Origin: Arthrobacter sp. OY3WO11
Lineage (GTDB): Bacteria > Actinomycetota > Actinomycetes > Actinomycetales > Micrococcaceae
Direction of reading: 5' to 3'
DNA: 64,000 nucleotides
Assembly: GCF_001641125.1 (NCBI RefSeq)
Contig: NZ_LWLP01000001.1
Location: 3,122,133 to 3,186,132 of the forward strand
A program made the position numbers and the translations under genes. How positions within the stretch are numbered: position 1 is the stretch's first letter; each line of letters begins with the position of its first letter. The notes under the pieces were generated by a model. That model was not told the DNA's origin. It saw only the letters and a program-made list of their open reading frames with translations, and searched no databases. This document shows positions 1-8,500 of the stretch, piece by piece.

Positions 1-74
1 CCGATCGCGGCCGGTGGGCCGCCAGAATGGAGCGCACGCCAAGCCCTCGCCACCGGTACCTGCAGCATCTCCTG

Positions 75-113
75 TTGACAGCCTCAGTTCGTGGGCGCAC
101 GATTCACCCACGA
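75..113 (+). promoter_or_regulatory. candidate promoter with overlapping inverted repeat
   Basis: A perfect TTGACA (-35 type) lies at 75-80. A poor -10 candidate, CACGAT, follows 17 nt later at 98-103. The inverted repeat TCGTGGG/CCCACGA (89-95 and 107-113) straddles the -10, as a repressor site would. It would drive the secreted protein that starts near 147. The -35 is clear; the rest is inference. Confidence 0.4.
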
Positions 114-146
114 GCGCCTTCCCACTCGAGGTCTCGCCCGCTCACA

Positions 147-665
147 ATGAAAGGCGCTCAGATGTCCCACTTACGTTTCCTTACGCCAGTCGCCGTTGCC
201 GGATTGCTGTTTGCAACCGCCGGAACAGCCGTGGCCGCGCCGCCTGAGCATTTCGGCCCGTTCGAGCAATTGGGCTCCGGTATAGCGGTTTGTGATGACT
301 TCGACGCGTTGGTCGTCGTGAACGAGTCGACTCGCTACACGTTATTCCGCGATGAAGCGGGCGATGTGAAGAGCTTCAAGCAACACGTCTCAGCGCCGGC
401 TAATACCTGGATCAACCTGACGACGGGCAAGACCATAGTCGTGAGGGCACACTTCGTCCAGACCTGGGATGCGAAGAGTGGAAATCTCACGGTGGTAGGG
501 TTCCGCCACCTCGTCAACGAGCAAGGTGACGGTGTGACTGTTCAGGATGTCGGTCGGATCGTTTACGCCGATCAGACACAGGAGGAGATTCTGAGCATGG
601 CCGGCCAGCATGACATCTCCAACTGGGGGCTGATAAGCCCGGCCTTGTGCGACGCGCTTGAGTAG
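147..665 (+). CDS. small secreted protein of unknown function
   Basis: About 172 residues if translation starts at ATG 147; ATG 162 is an alternative with the same signal peptide. The N-terminus has a hydrophobic stretch ending in a GTAVAA-type signal peptidase site (about residues 17-31), so the product should be exported by Sec. The mature part of about 140 residues has no membrane segment. It has two cysteines, one near its start and one near the C-terminus, which could form a disulfide. I recognise no family. Base composition is visibly less GC-rich than the genes to its right, and it sits on the 3' side of tRNA-Ala, so recent acquisition is possible. The function is unknown. Confidence 0.7.
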   Translation: MKGAQMSHLRFLTPVAVAGLLFATAGTAVAAPPEHFGPFEQLGSGIAVCDDFDALVVVNESTRYTLFRDEAGDVKSFKQHVSAPANTWINLTTGKTIVVRAHFVQTWDAKSGNLTVVGFRHLVNEQGDGVTVQDVGRIVYADQTQEEILSMAGQHDISNWGLISPALCDALE

Positions 666-756
666 GCCGGCCCACGGGCGATTGGGCGCAGTTCGGAAAC
701 GTACTTGAGCTGCTTGCACGGGAAGGCCGTACAAAGGCTTAATACCCTGGACTCTG

Positions 757-829
757 TGGAGCTAAGGAGATTCGAACTCCTGACCTCTTCGATGCGAACG
801 AAGCGCTCTACCAACTGAGCTATAGCCCC
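757..829 (-). tRNA. tRNA-Ala (anticodon CGC)
   Basis: The reverse complement folds as a standard 73-nt cloverleaf. The 7-bp acceptor stem carries a G3-U70 pair, the alanine identity element, and the discriminator is A. The anticodon stem CUUCG/CGAAG encloses loop UUCGCAU, so the anticodon is CGC (plus-strand 794-796), reading GCG. The T-loop is UUCGAAU. The 3' CCA is not encoded. The 3' end faces the low-GC gene at 147-665, which is the side where tRNA-targeting integrases insert. Confidence 0.95.
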
Positions 830-967
830 GGATGGATCCGCCCCTGCTGGGGCGGCACCGGTGACCCTAGGCTACAAATTTTCCCGGCTTAATGCCAAAC
901 CGCAGCCTCGAACCCGCACCAGCGTGCCGGCGGGAGACGTAGGGGATGGCCTGACGGCACCAACCTG

Positions 968-1912
968 TCAGGCGCGGCGGCGCTGCAGGACGTCGTCGAG
1001 GTTACTGAGGGCACTCTGCGCCTTGGACAGTTCCTGGCCCTCGGTGGCTGCCGGCCCCGCAGGGGGCGCGGCGGCAACGCCCTGTTTGAGGGACGGCTTG
1101 CCCATGGCCTTCGGTGCCTCCGGGAGCTCCAGCGGCTCGGGCGCCGGGCGCTCGGCCTTGGCTGCCTCAACATAGACAGGTTTGGGAACCTCCACCGGTT
1201 CCCACGTGGACGGAGCGGCCGGGCTGGCTGCGGACCTGGCCGCTGCCGCGCTTGAATCTCCTGCGGCAACCGCCACAGCAAGGGCGGCCTCACGCAGTTC
1301 CATGGCAGTCAGCGGCTTGATCCTGGGCTCGTGCGCCTCGGCGTCGAATAGAGGGTTGTCCTGCTTCGCCGGAGCTGTTTCAGGCTTTGGCGGGACAATG
1401 GCAGTGGCTTCGGGCTGCCGGGCCGGCGCGGTCATAGCGGCCCGAAAGGCTGCGTTGACCTTTGCCCTCCGGTCACGGACGGCGAGCCAGCGCAGGAGGA
1501 CGACGGACCCGGCGGTAAGCCCGAGGCACGTCAGGGCAAAGGCAGGAGCACCCAGTCCGAAGATCAAAAGCACACCGGAAACGAACGCGGTGACCAGCGA
1601 CAGCAGGCCCACCAGGGCGATGCCCGTGCGGCCGTAGCGGATACGGAACGTACCCCCGGTTGTGGAGCCGGCAGTGGCGGTCGCGGGTCCGGCACTCTTC
1701 CTGGTGTCCATGGCTTTCTCCTGCTGGGCGGCGACGTTCATTACCAAAGCGGCTGGCGGGTCCGGTGTTTCATCTGCTGCGGAGTCCGCCAGGAAATCGC
1801 CGGCGGGCTGGAACTGGTGCCTGCGGTTCCGGAGGACGTAGGGCGCAACCCACACAATCCAGAGCACGACGGCAACCACAAGGATCACTGAGCTGCTAAG
1901 GGGGAAGTCCAC
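968..1912 (-). CDS. sepX: SepX/GlpR-type divisome membrane protein
   Basis: 314 residues from GTG 1912; a TTG two codons upstream is less likely because a -10 hexamer sits 7 nt before the GTG. The first membrane helix (about residues 6-28) carries the LW-x-W-x-AP signature seen at the N-terminus of actinobacterial SepX/GlpR proteins and is followed by a basic stretch. A helical hairpin spans about 98-145. The rest is a long Ala/Pro/Glu-rich cytoplasmic tail. SepX/GlpR is known to help cell division and to bind the gephyrin-like Glp in corynebacteria. The order rimJ-galU-cyclo-ligase next door matches the mycobacterial Rv0992c-Rv0996 region, but no glp/moeA gene lies between galU and rimJ here. 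Family assignment is from architecture and context. Confidence 0.7.
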   Translation of the reverse strand: MDFPLSSSVILVVAVVLWIVWVAPYVLRNRRHQFQPAGDFLADSAADETPDPPAALVMNVAAQQEKAMDTRKSAGPATATAGSTTGGTFRIRYGRTGIALVGLLSLVTAFVSGVLLIFGLGAPAFALTCLGLTAGSVVLLRWLAVRDRRAKVNAAFRAAMTAPARQPEATAIVPPKPETAPAKQDNPLFDAEAHEPRIKPLTAMELREAALAVAVAAGDSSAAAARSAASPAAPSTWEPVEVPKPVYVEAAKAERPAPEPLELPEAPKAMGKPSLKQGVAAAPPAGPAATEGQELSKAQSALSNLDDVLQRRRA

Positions 1913-1919
1913 ACTCAAA

Positions 1920-1925
1920 ACCGTA
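1920..1925 (-). promoter_or_regulatory. -10 element of sepX (leaderless)
   Basis: TACGGT on the minus strand ends 7 nt before GTG 1912. No Shine-Dalgarno sequence is present, so the mRNA probably starts at the start codon. Confidence 0.45.
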
Positions 1926-1993
1926 TGAGCATCCTGTCCGCTGCGGCAGCATTAGCTGCGGTGTGTCGCGGCGCAGCGGACAAATCAGTGGAT

Positions 1994-2614
1994 TTATGAC
2001 GCCCGTGAGGCGAGCCAGGGCCGGAGCAGCCCGTCCGGGACCTCTTCCGCGGTCAACGCGAAGGACCGGTGGTCAGCCCACTCCCCGTTGATGTGCAGGT
2101 AGCGGGGCCGGTATCCCTCGTCCCGGAAGCCCAGCTTTTCCACCACGCGAAGGCTTGGTCCGTTCTCCGGCCGGATGTTGATTTCCATCCGGTGCAGGCC
2201 AAGTGTCCGGAAGCAATGGTCCGTAACCATGGCCACGGCAGTGGGTGCAATTCCATGGCCCGCACGGCCCTGGTCCACCCAGTAGCCAAGGGTCGCCATC
2301 ATCGCCGATCCCCACACGATCGATGAAACGGTCAACTGGCCAATAATGGCGGGGCTCCCGGCGGTGGGAATACGCTCTGTGATAACGAAGGGCAATGCAG
2401 TAGCCTGAGCTGCCTGCGACTTCAATGACCGGACCATCTGCCGGTAGTCCGGGAGGCCTCCGGCAGGATCGGGGTTGGAAGCTTCCCACGGCGCAAGCCA
2501 CTCGCTGTTGCGGGACCTCACCTCGGTCCACTCCTTCTTGTCCCTGTAGCGGATAGGCCGGAGGACCAGATCCCCGCACTCCAGAGTTACGGGCCAAATG
2601 GGACCAGCGCGCAC
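1994..2614 (-). CDS. GNAT acetyltransferase, RimJ/RimL type
   Basis: 206 residues from GTG 2614, only 4 nt after the galU stop, so it is probably co-transcribed and translationally coupled. The valine that would otherwise begin the conserved fold is a GTA codon, not a usable start. The protein has the RimJ/RimL N-terminal strand pattern (LVLRPIRYRD near residues 14-23). The acetyl-CoA region has a degraded Q/R-x-x-G-x-G loop (DQGRAGHGIAPTAV) and the C-terminal NxxSLRVVEKLGF signature. RimJ/RimL enzymes acetylate N-termini of proteins or small molecules; the substrate here is not evident. It lies between galU and sepX, as in mycobacteria. Confidence 0.85.
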   Translation of the reverse strand: MRAGPIWPVTLECGDLVLRPIRYRDKKEWTEVRSRNSEWLAPWEASNPDPAGGLPDYRQMVRSLKSQAAQATALPFVITERIPTAGSPAIIGQLTVSSIVWGSAMMATLGYWVDQGRAGHGIAPTAVAMVTDHCFRTLGLHRMEINIRPENGPSLRVVEKLGFRDEGYRPRYLHINGEWADHRSFALTAEEVPDGLLRPWLASRAS

Positions 2615-2618
2615 GGCG

Positions 2619-3524
2619 CTACTTGGACAGGCCGGCGGTGAACCCCGGCAGCCACTCCCGCAAGCCCGGCCCAAGGTCCTCGCTGTCAATGGCCAGCTGA
2701 ACGCAGGCCTTGAGATAGCTGAGCTTGTCCCCGGTATCATAACGGCGCCCTCGGAACACAACGCCGTATACTCCGTATCCCTCGCCGTCGCCGGTCGCCA
2801 GCTCCTGCAGCGCGTCCGTCAGCTGGATTTCGTCTCCGCGCCCGGGGGCGGTGCGTTCGAGGACCTCAAAGACGGCAGGGTGGAGCACGTACCGGCCGAT
2901 CAGCGCAAGGTTGGACGGCGCCTCGTCGACGCTCGGCTTCTCCACCAGCCGGTTGACGCGCACGTAGGATTCGCCGTCGATCGGCTGGACGTCAGCGCAG
3001 CCGTAGGCGCTGATCTCGGACGGTTCCACTTCGATGAGCGCGATGACGGACCCTCCCGTTTCCGCCTGTACGTCGATCATTGTGCCCAGCAGTTCGTCCC
3101 GGGCATCGATGAGGTCATCGCCCAGCAGCACGGCAAAGGCCTCATCACCAACGTGCTGCTTTGCGCGCAGCACGGCGTGGCCCAGTCCGTGCGGGTCTCC
3201 CTGCCGGACGTAGTGGATATCGCCCAGCTTGCTGGCGGCCTGGACGGATGCGAGTTTTTCCGTGTCCCCTTTGTCCTCAAGGGTGGATTCGAGCGACGGC
3301 ACCCGGTCAAAGTGGTCTTCCAGTGCCCGTTTGTTGCGCCCGGTGATCATGAGGAGGTCGTGGAGGCCGACGTTCACGGCTTCCTCAACCACGTACTGGA
3401 TGGCAGGCTTGTCCACGACGGGGAGCATTTCCTTGGGCATCGCCTTGGTTGCCGGCAGGAACCTGGTACCGAGTCCGGCGGCAGGAATGACGGCTTTGCG
3501 AACTCTCGGGTTACTGGTAGTCAC
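2619..3524 (-). CDS. galU: UTP-glucose-1-phosphate uridylyltransferase
   Basis: 301 residues, normal length for bacterial GalU. It makes UDP-glucose from UTP and glucose-1-phosphate for polysaccharides, glycolipids and trehalose metabolism in the cytosol. The nucleotide-binding signature GLGTRFLPATKAMPKEML is at residues 17-34. Further family motifs include VVDKPAIQYVVEEA and the late GRRYDTGDKLSYLKA. It begins with GTG, and TAGATT lies 6 nt upstream with no ribosome-binding site, so it is probably leaderless. It heads a galU-rimJ-(sepX) run and diverges from the cyclo-ligase gene. Confidence 0.95.
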   Translation of the reverse strand: MTTSNPRVRKAVIPAAGLGTRFLPATKAMPKEMLPVVDKPAIQYVVEEAVNVGLHDLLMITGRNKRALEDHFDRVPSLESTLEDKGDTEKLASVQAASKLGDIHYVRQGDPHGLGHAVLRAKQHVGDEAFAVLLGDDLIDARDELLGTMIDVQAETGGSVIALIEVEPSEISAYGCADVQPIDGESYVRVNRLVEKPSVDEAPSNLALIGRYVLHPAVFEVLERTAPGRGDEIQLTDALQELATGDGEGYGVYGVVFRGRRYDTGDKLSYLKACVQLAIDSEDLGPGLREWLPGFTAGLSK

Positions 3525-3530
3525 CGGACT

Positions 3531-3536
3531 AATCTA
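3531..3536 (-). promoter_or_regulatory. -10 element of galU (leaderless)
   Basis: TAGATT on the minus strand lies 6 nt before GTG 3524, with no Shine-Dalgarno between them. Confidence 0.55.
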
Positions 3537-3646
3537 ACGTCAGCGTCAAGCATTCAGTAACAACCGGGCCCGCGACACCCGCGGACCCCGGACGGATGGA
3601 CCACACGGATAACCCGCCGCACATGCGGCAGTTATGGAGGAAACAC

Positions 3647-4270
3647 ATGACGCTCGAGGAAACGAAAGCAGCCAAGGACCGGATCCGTGCCGCCCATCGC
3701 CGCCGAAGGGCTGCAATGACATCCTTGGAACGGGACGACGCCGGCACCGCCCTGGCCAAACACGGCGCGGCATGGGCGGCTTCGATAATCCCGGCAAAGG
3801 AGGCCACGGTGTGCGTCTACCTGGGCGTCGGCGCGGAACCGCCCACGCTGCCGCTGATCGCAGCACTGTACGACGACGGCCACAGGGTTCTGCTTCCCGT
3901 CTGCGAACCAGGGCGTGAACTGGGATGGGCCTTCTGGGCGCCGGGTATTGAGCTGGCCCGGAGCAGGTTCGCTCCGATCCTGGAACCGGTAGGGATCCGC
4001 CATGAAATCGAGGTTGCGGGGGAAGCCGCTGCGCTGTTCATCCCCGCCACGGCCGTCGACCTCGCGGGCAGCAGGATCGGCCAAGGCGGCGGCTACTATG
4101 ACAAATTCCTGGGCCATCTTGCGTCCGCCGGGAAGCATATTCCCCTTGCCGCAGTTATTTATGACGGGGAATTACTGCCCGCCGGCTCCATTCCGGTGGA
4201 GGAATTCGACCGCCCCGTGCCTGGCGTCGTGCTTCCTTCCGGGTTCCGGGACCTGGCGAACGCCTTCTGA
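3647..4270 (+). CDS. 5-formyltetrahydrofolate cyclo-ligase
   Basis: 207 residues. The ATG at 3647 is chosen because GGAGG precedes it by 7 nt; an in-frame ATG 51 nt upstream lacks a site. The enzyme converts 5-formyl-THF plus ATP to 5,10-methenyl-THF, returning stored folate to one-carbon metabolism. The diagnostic glycine-rich loop GSRIGQGGGYYDKFL is at residues 141-155, and the N-terminal basic helix (KDRIRAAHRRRR) is typical. It diverges from galU, a pairing also known in mycobacteria. Confidence 0.92.
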   Translation: MTLEETKAAKDRIRAAHRRRRAAMTSLERDDAGTALAKHGAAWAASIIPAKEATVCVYLGVGAEPPTLPLIAALYDDGHRVLLPVCEPGRELGWAFWAPGIELARSRFAPILEPVGIRHEIEVAGEAAALFIPATAVDLAGSRIGQGGGYYDKFLGHLASAGKHIPLAAVIYDGELLPAGSIPVEEFDRPVPGVVLPSGFRDLANAF

Positions 4271-4294
4271 CCGGGAAATCCTGGTGCAGGGAAA

Positions 4295-4303
4295 TGCTAG
4301 AAT
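4295..4303 (+). promoter_or_regulatory. extended -10 promoter candidate for the FmdB-type gene
   Basis: TGCTAGAAT matches an extended -10 (TGN-TANNAT). It lies 94 nt before GTG 4398, leaving a leader that ends in a strong GAGGAGG ribosome-binding site at 4384-4390. No convincing -35 is visible. Confidence 0.4.
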
Positions 4304-4397
4304 TGGCACTCAGGCCCTGTGACTGCTAATGGGACATCCAGCTGGATCACCAAGCGGCAGTCCGGGACCTCTCGTTTGCCCAAGAGGAGGAGCACCA

Positions 4398-4667
4398 GTG
4401 CCAACGTATGCGTACGCCTGCAAGGATTGCGGCCATGCCTTTGACATCGTCCAGTCGTTCTCGGACAGCTCTTTGACGTCCTGCCCCGAGTGCCAGGGTG
4501 CGCTGCGCAAGAAGTTCAACAGCGTGGGCGTCGTCTTCAAGGGTTCCGGCTTCTACCGCACGGACTCCCGGGACTCCAAGGGCAGCACGGTTTCGGCTGC
4601 TCCCGCAGCAGCGCCGGCACCCGCATCCGCGCCGGCCGCCTCGGCCCCCGCTTCTGCTGCCAGCTGA
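4398..4667 (+). CDS. FmdB-family zinc ribbon protein
   Basis: 89 residues from GTG 4398, which follows a strong GAGGAGG site by 7 nt. The N-terminus PTYAYACKDCGHAF carries the first CxxC (C8, C11) and SCPECQG the second (C29, C32), making a small zinc ribbon. The phrase VVFKGSGFYRTDSR is the family hallmark. The C-terminal 30 residues are an Ala/Pro/Ser low-complexity tail. The family is named after a putative formamidase regulator, but its biochemical role is not established. It lies downstream of the cyclo-ligase with its own promoter candidate. Confidence 0.88.
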   Translation: MPTYAYACKDCGHAFDIVQSFSDSSLTSCPECQGALRKKFNSVGVVFKGSGFYRTDSRDSKGSTVSAAPAAAPAPASAPAASAPASAAS

Positions 4668-4758
4668 CTCACCGTCCTCCACTAAGGCCTGCCTGGCGGT
4701 TGGGCAACGTTGTCCACATACCCGCCAAGGGCACTGCCGCAACTCTTTCCGGCGCCTT

Positions 4759-4764
4759 TAGCGT
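4759..4764 (+). promoter_or_regulatory. -10 element of cpaB-like gene (leaderless)
   Basis: TAGCGT lies exactly 6 nt before ATG 4771, with no ribosome-binding site between. Confidence 0.5.
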
Positions 4765-4770
4765 GGGCGC

Positions 4771-5535
4771 ATGCCTGCATACCGCCAGTCCAGCCGGAAC
4801 ACATCAAGCGCGCCCCACCCCGGACTCTTCCGGAAACCGCGGCTGCGACGCCGCGCCGGCAGGGTCCGCGGCTCCGGCCGCATCACAGGCAGGCGTCCTC
4901 CTGCGCGCTTCGCGGGCTGGCTGAGCCGCAACAGGCGCCTCGCTGTCGCGCTGCTCCTCTGCGCCGCAGCGGCCATCACGGTGCACCAGCTCACCCCTGC
5001 CCCGGTTCATACGGTGACGGCGCTGGCCGCAGCGAGGGATGTCCCCGCCGGCGCCGCATTATCTGAGGCGGACCTCGCCGCTGTACAGGTTCCCCCCGGC
5101 ATGATGGCCAGCGGATTCCTCAAGGAACCGGGTGAGGCGGCGGGCAAGCAGCTCGCGGCGCCCCTGCGCAAGGGGCAGCTGCTCACGGATGCCCAGCTGG
5201 TCGGTCCAGGCCTCCTGGCCGGCACTCCCCCGGGATCAGCCGCCGTCCCCCTTCGCATGGCAGATCCGTCGTCCATCCAGCTTGTCTCCCCGGGGCAGCT
5301 GGTAAACGTGGTCCTCACCTCAGCCAACGGCTTCGACCAGCAGCAACCGCCCGTGATCCTGGCCTCCGGCGTGCCCGTGCTGTGGACCTCAGGCCAGGGT
5401 GGCCAGACTGGTCAGTGGCTGGGCACTGCCGAGACAGACGGCCTGATAGTGGTAGCTGCCACCGCGGAGCAGGCAGCCCGGCTCGCCGGGGCCTCCACCC
5501 AGGGCAAGCTGTTTTTCGTCCTGGTGGGGCCGTGA
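4771..5535 (+). CDS. SAF-domain protein, CpaB/RcpC-like
   Basis: 254 residues. A very basic N-terminal segment (1-55) leads into one membrane helix (about 56-72), then an outward SAF domain (about 82-145, with ARDVPAGAALSEADLAAVQVP) and a C-terminal RcpC/CpaB-like domain. CpaB proteins take part in Flp/Tad pilus assembly at the membrane in other bacteria. No other tad/cpa gene is nearby, so a pilus role is inference; isolated SAF proteins are common in Arthrobacter relatives. It ends 5 nt from the stop of the convergent helicase-nuclease gene. Confidence 0.75.
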   Translation: MPAYRQSSRNTSSAPHPGLFRKPRLRRRAGRVRGSGRITGRRPPARFAGWLSRNRRLAVALLLCAAAAITVHQLTPAPVHTVTALAAARDVPAGAALSEADLAAVQVPPGMMASGFLKEPGEAAGKQLAAPLRKGQLLTDAQLVGPGLLAGTPPGSAAVPLRMADPSSIQLVSPGQLVNVVLTSANGFDQQQPPVILASGVPVLWTSGQGGQTGQWLGTAETDGLIVVAATAEQAARLAGASTQGKLFFVLVGP

Positions 5536-5540
5536 GAACC

Positions 5541-8500
5541 TCAGCCCCAGTGCGGCGGTTTCTGTTCCTTCAACCAGGCGTCATGGTCGTCTTCCCGGTC
5601 ACCCCAGGCGCGGGGGTCGTCCTCGGAGGCTTTGTTGGGCACGGCGGGTCCCGCGGGCAACGCAGGACTGTCGGGACCGGTGCCGGGCGTGCCGTCCTGG
5701 TCCTGCCCGGGTTCATTCTCGGCGGGCTGCCCGGCGTCCGGAGCGTTGTCTTCTTCGCGGTGCTGGGCCATGGTGCCCGCCTCCTTGCTGTCCTGGTCTT
5801 CGGCCGGTGTGGGATCGTCATTGGGCGCAGCGGGCCGGCCTTCACGGGCAGGTCCGGAGTCGCCGTGGCCATCACCAGCCATGGCCAGCCGTTCCCGTTC
5901 GCCCCGGCTTTCGGCGTCGATCCCGTTGAGCGCCTGGTCCACGTCGTCGTCCAGGAAGGCGACGGACGTGGCGGCAGGTCCGGAAAGGGCCATCTTCTCG
6001 AGTCCCAGGTAACCGGCGATCCTGTCAGCGCAGGCAGAGGGATCGGTGAACACCTCGATGGTCCACAGCGGCATGTAGCGCCATCCCAGGCGCTCCAGCA
6101 GCTGCGGGCGCAGCCGGCTCCGCTCCCGCACACTCATGGTGCGGTACTGCTCCGTGCCGTCCGATTCAATCGCAACCGGCCACGGCAGGTCCGCGTGCTC
6201 CTGACCCATGGTGCTGAGGGGATCAGCGGCGGCAACAACGTCTATGGCGCCGTCATACTGGTGCCACACCCGTGCGCCGCGGGCACGCAGGCGGTCCCCG
6301 AGGTCGGCAACCAGGGGATCGGCCCCCAGCGCCTGCTCGCTGGCCGCCGCCCGCGATGCGGGAGTTCCGAGATCAGTATTGCCCGCAATTTCACGGTCCA
6401 GCAGCGAGTACAGGTCCACGGCGCCGTGGCTCAGCCTGGTGTGGTCCAGGTCCTCGGGCCGGAAACAGGTGAGGACGTGCATGGACCGGCGTGCCCGCGT
6501 CATGGCCAGGGCGAACTTCTCCCGGCCACCCTCGGCGGAAAGCGGCCCGAAATTGTGCAGGGCGCGGCCATGCGGGGTGCGGCCAAAACCGGGCGAGAAG
6601 ATGACGTGATCGCGCACCAGTCCCTGCGCCCGTTCCAGGTCAACCACCCGGAAGGACTCGGGCCCGGCGCCGAAGAACCCGGCCAGGCCGGGGTAGTTGG
6701 GCAGCTGCAGCCGGATGGACTCCCCAATCCGGGCCGCGTGGCGGAGACTGGCCGTGACCACGGCCAGGGACGTACGCGGGCGGAGGCGTGCGTGTTCAAA
6801 GACCAGCTGGACAACGCGGTTGACCTCCGCCACCACGGACTCGACGCCTTCGTGGTCGGCGCTCGGCAGCCCGGTGCCGTCCGGAAGGTATTCAACCAGG
6901 AGGGAACGGTCCAGTCCGGTGGCGGACTGGCCTTCCGGCAGCCGCCGCAGGCCGCCGTCGTAAAAATTCTTGCTGAGCTGCAGCACAAGGTCCTCGTCCA
7001 CCGCACGGTAGACAAAGTTGAGCCGCCACACGGGAAGCACCTGCGACAGTGCGCTGAAAGCACTGTCCACGCGGTGGTGCGCTGATTCGCCGGGCGCGAG
7101 CCTTTCCACTCCCACCGTGAAAGTCCGGGGGCTGGCGATCCGCGCGTCACCGAACGCGATGACCTGTTTGGCCCGGGCAACGGACGGCAGCACAGCCTGG
7201 AGGGACGTCGCTTCTGCGTCCAGGATGACCACCGCGTCGAAGCGCTGTTCCGCCGGCAGCAGGCCGGTCATCAGGTAGGGGCTGACGGACCAGACCGGGA
7301 CCAGCGTGCCGATCAGTTCCGGCGCCTGGGCCGTCAGCGACGGCAGGGAAACCCTGCCATCCTTGAGCAGGCTCCGGAGAAGATCCGCCTGGCGGGGATG
7401 GGCCGCGACGGCGCTGCGCCAGCGCTCTGCGAGGTCCCAGCGAAGGCGCGCGGCACCGCTGGCGATGTGGGCGTTGTCAGCCAGGCGGTACTCGGCCTCC
7501 AGCCTGCGGAGGGCGTCGCCGTCGGACATTGCCAGGTAGTCGTCGCCGCTGATCATTGCCTCGAGCGCAGACTGCCACCACGCGAGTTCAAGCTCGGCGG
7601 CAACCGAGCCGGCCGGAACTTCCCGCTCCGCGAGGTCGGCCAGGAGCTCGCCCAGGCCGTGTTCACGCATGTTCTCCACCAGCAGCGTGCGCTCCGGCAG
7701 CGTCTTCAGGGTGTCGGTGTCCGCCACCAGCCGTTCAAGGCGCTCCATCAGCTCCTCGTACCGGACCGTAGCGAGCGAGCCGCCGGCCTCCGTGTGCCGA
7801 AGGGCCTCCCCCAGGCGGGCCAGGTCGCTGTCCAGGGACCTGTACATCGCATTCATTTCGGCCAGCCCCGACGGAACGGCGGGATGCCGCTGGGTGGTGG
7901 CATAGCCTGCCCACAGCGCCCGCTGCTCCTGGACCAGGAGCAGCGACGTGTGAAGGTCGGCGATGTGGACTCCGGGCCTGACGTACTCCTTGGCCACCCT
8001 GCGCAGCCTTGAGCGCTGCATGGACGTCATGTCGATGCCGCGTTCCTTGCGCCAGGATGAGGGCGCGGTGGCGGAAATGAGGTCGGTGACCGGACGGTCG
8101 AAGATGTCCGGGGTGAACTTGTCCAGGCTTCCGCGGACCGCCACCAGGAGCTCGAGCTGCTCGCCCCACTCGGCGAAGGAGGCACCGAGCCGGATTTCGG
8201 CGTGCTCGGCAACTGCCTTCATGCGGTCCCGGAGGGCAGGCAGGCTCTTCTCCACGGAGCGGACCAGCTCCTGGGCTTCCTCGGTCTCTTTCCGCGTCAG
8301 CAGCCGGGCGCCATGCCAGGGGCTGGTGGTGGATGCCTTGCTGAAGCTGCCCAGCTCCGCCGCACGCCGGAGCCTGCCTGCGAGCTCCTCACGGTCCCTG
8401 ATGTTGTCCAGGACGCTCCGCTTCAGCCGCACCGTGGTGGCGGGCGCAGGGTGGATAGACGTCAGCTCCGCGAGCGACTGCATGGCCTGGTACGGCGAGC

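Noticed and set aside
2615..2761. Longer start for the RimJ-like gene
   Set aside because: It would run through the end of galU; the extra N-terminus has no family similarity.
5382..7085. Long plus-strand open frame opposite the helicase-nuclease gene
   Set aside because: It is the shadow of a GC-rich gene: no start signal, composition biased to Gly/Arg/Val, and it crosses the cpaB-like end. The minus-strand frame has clear family motifs.
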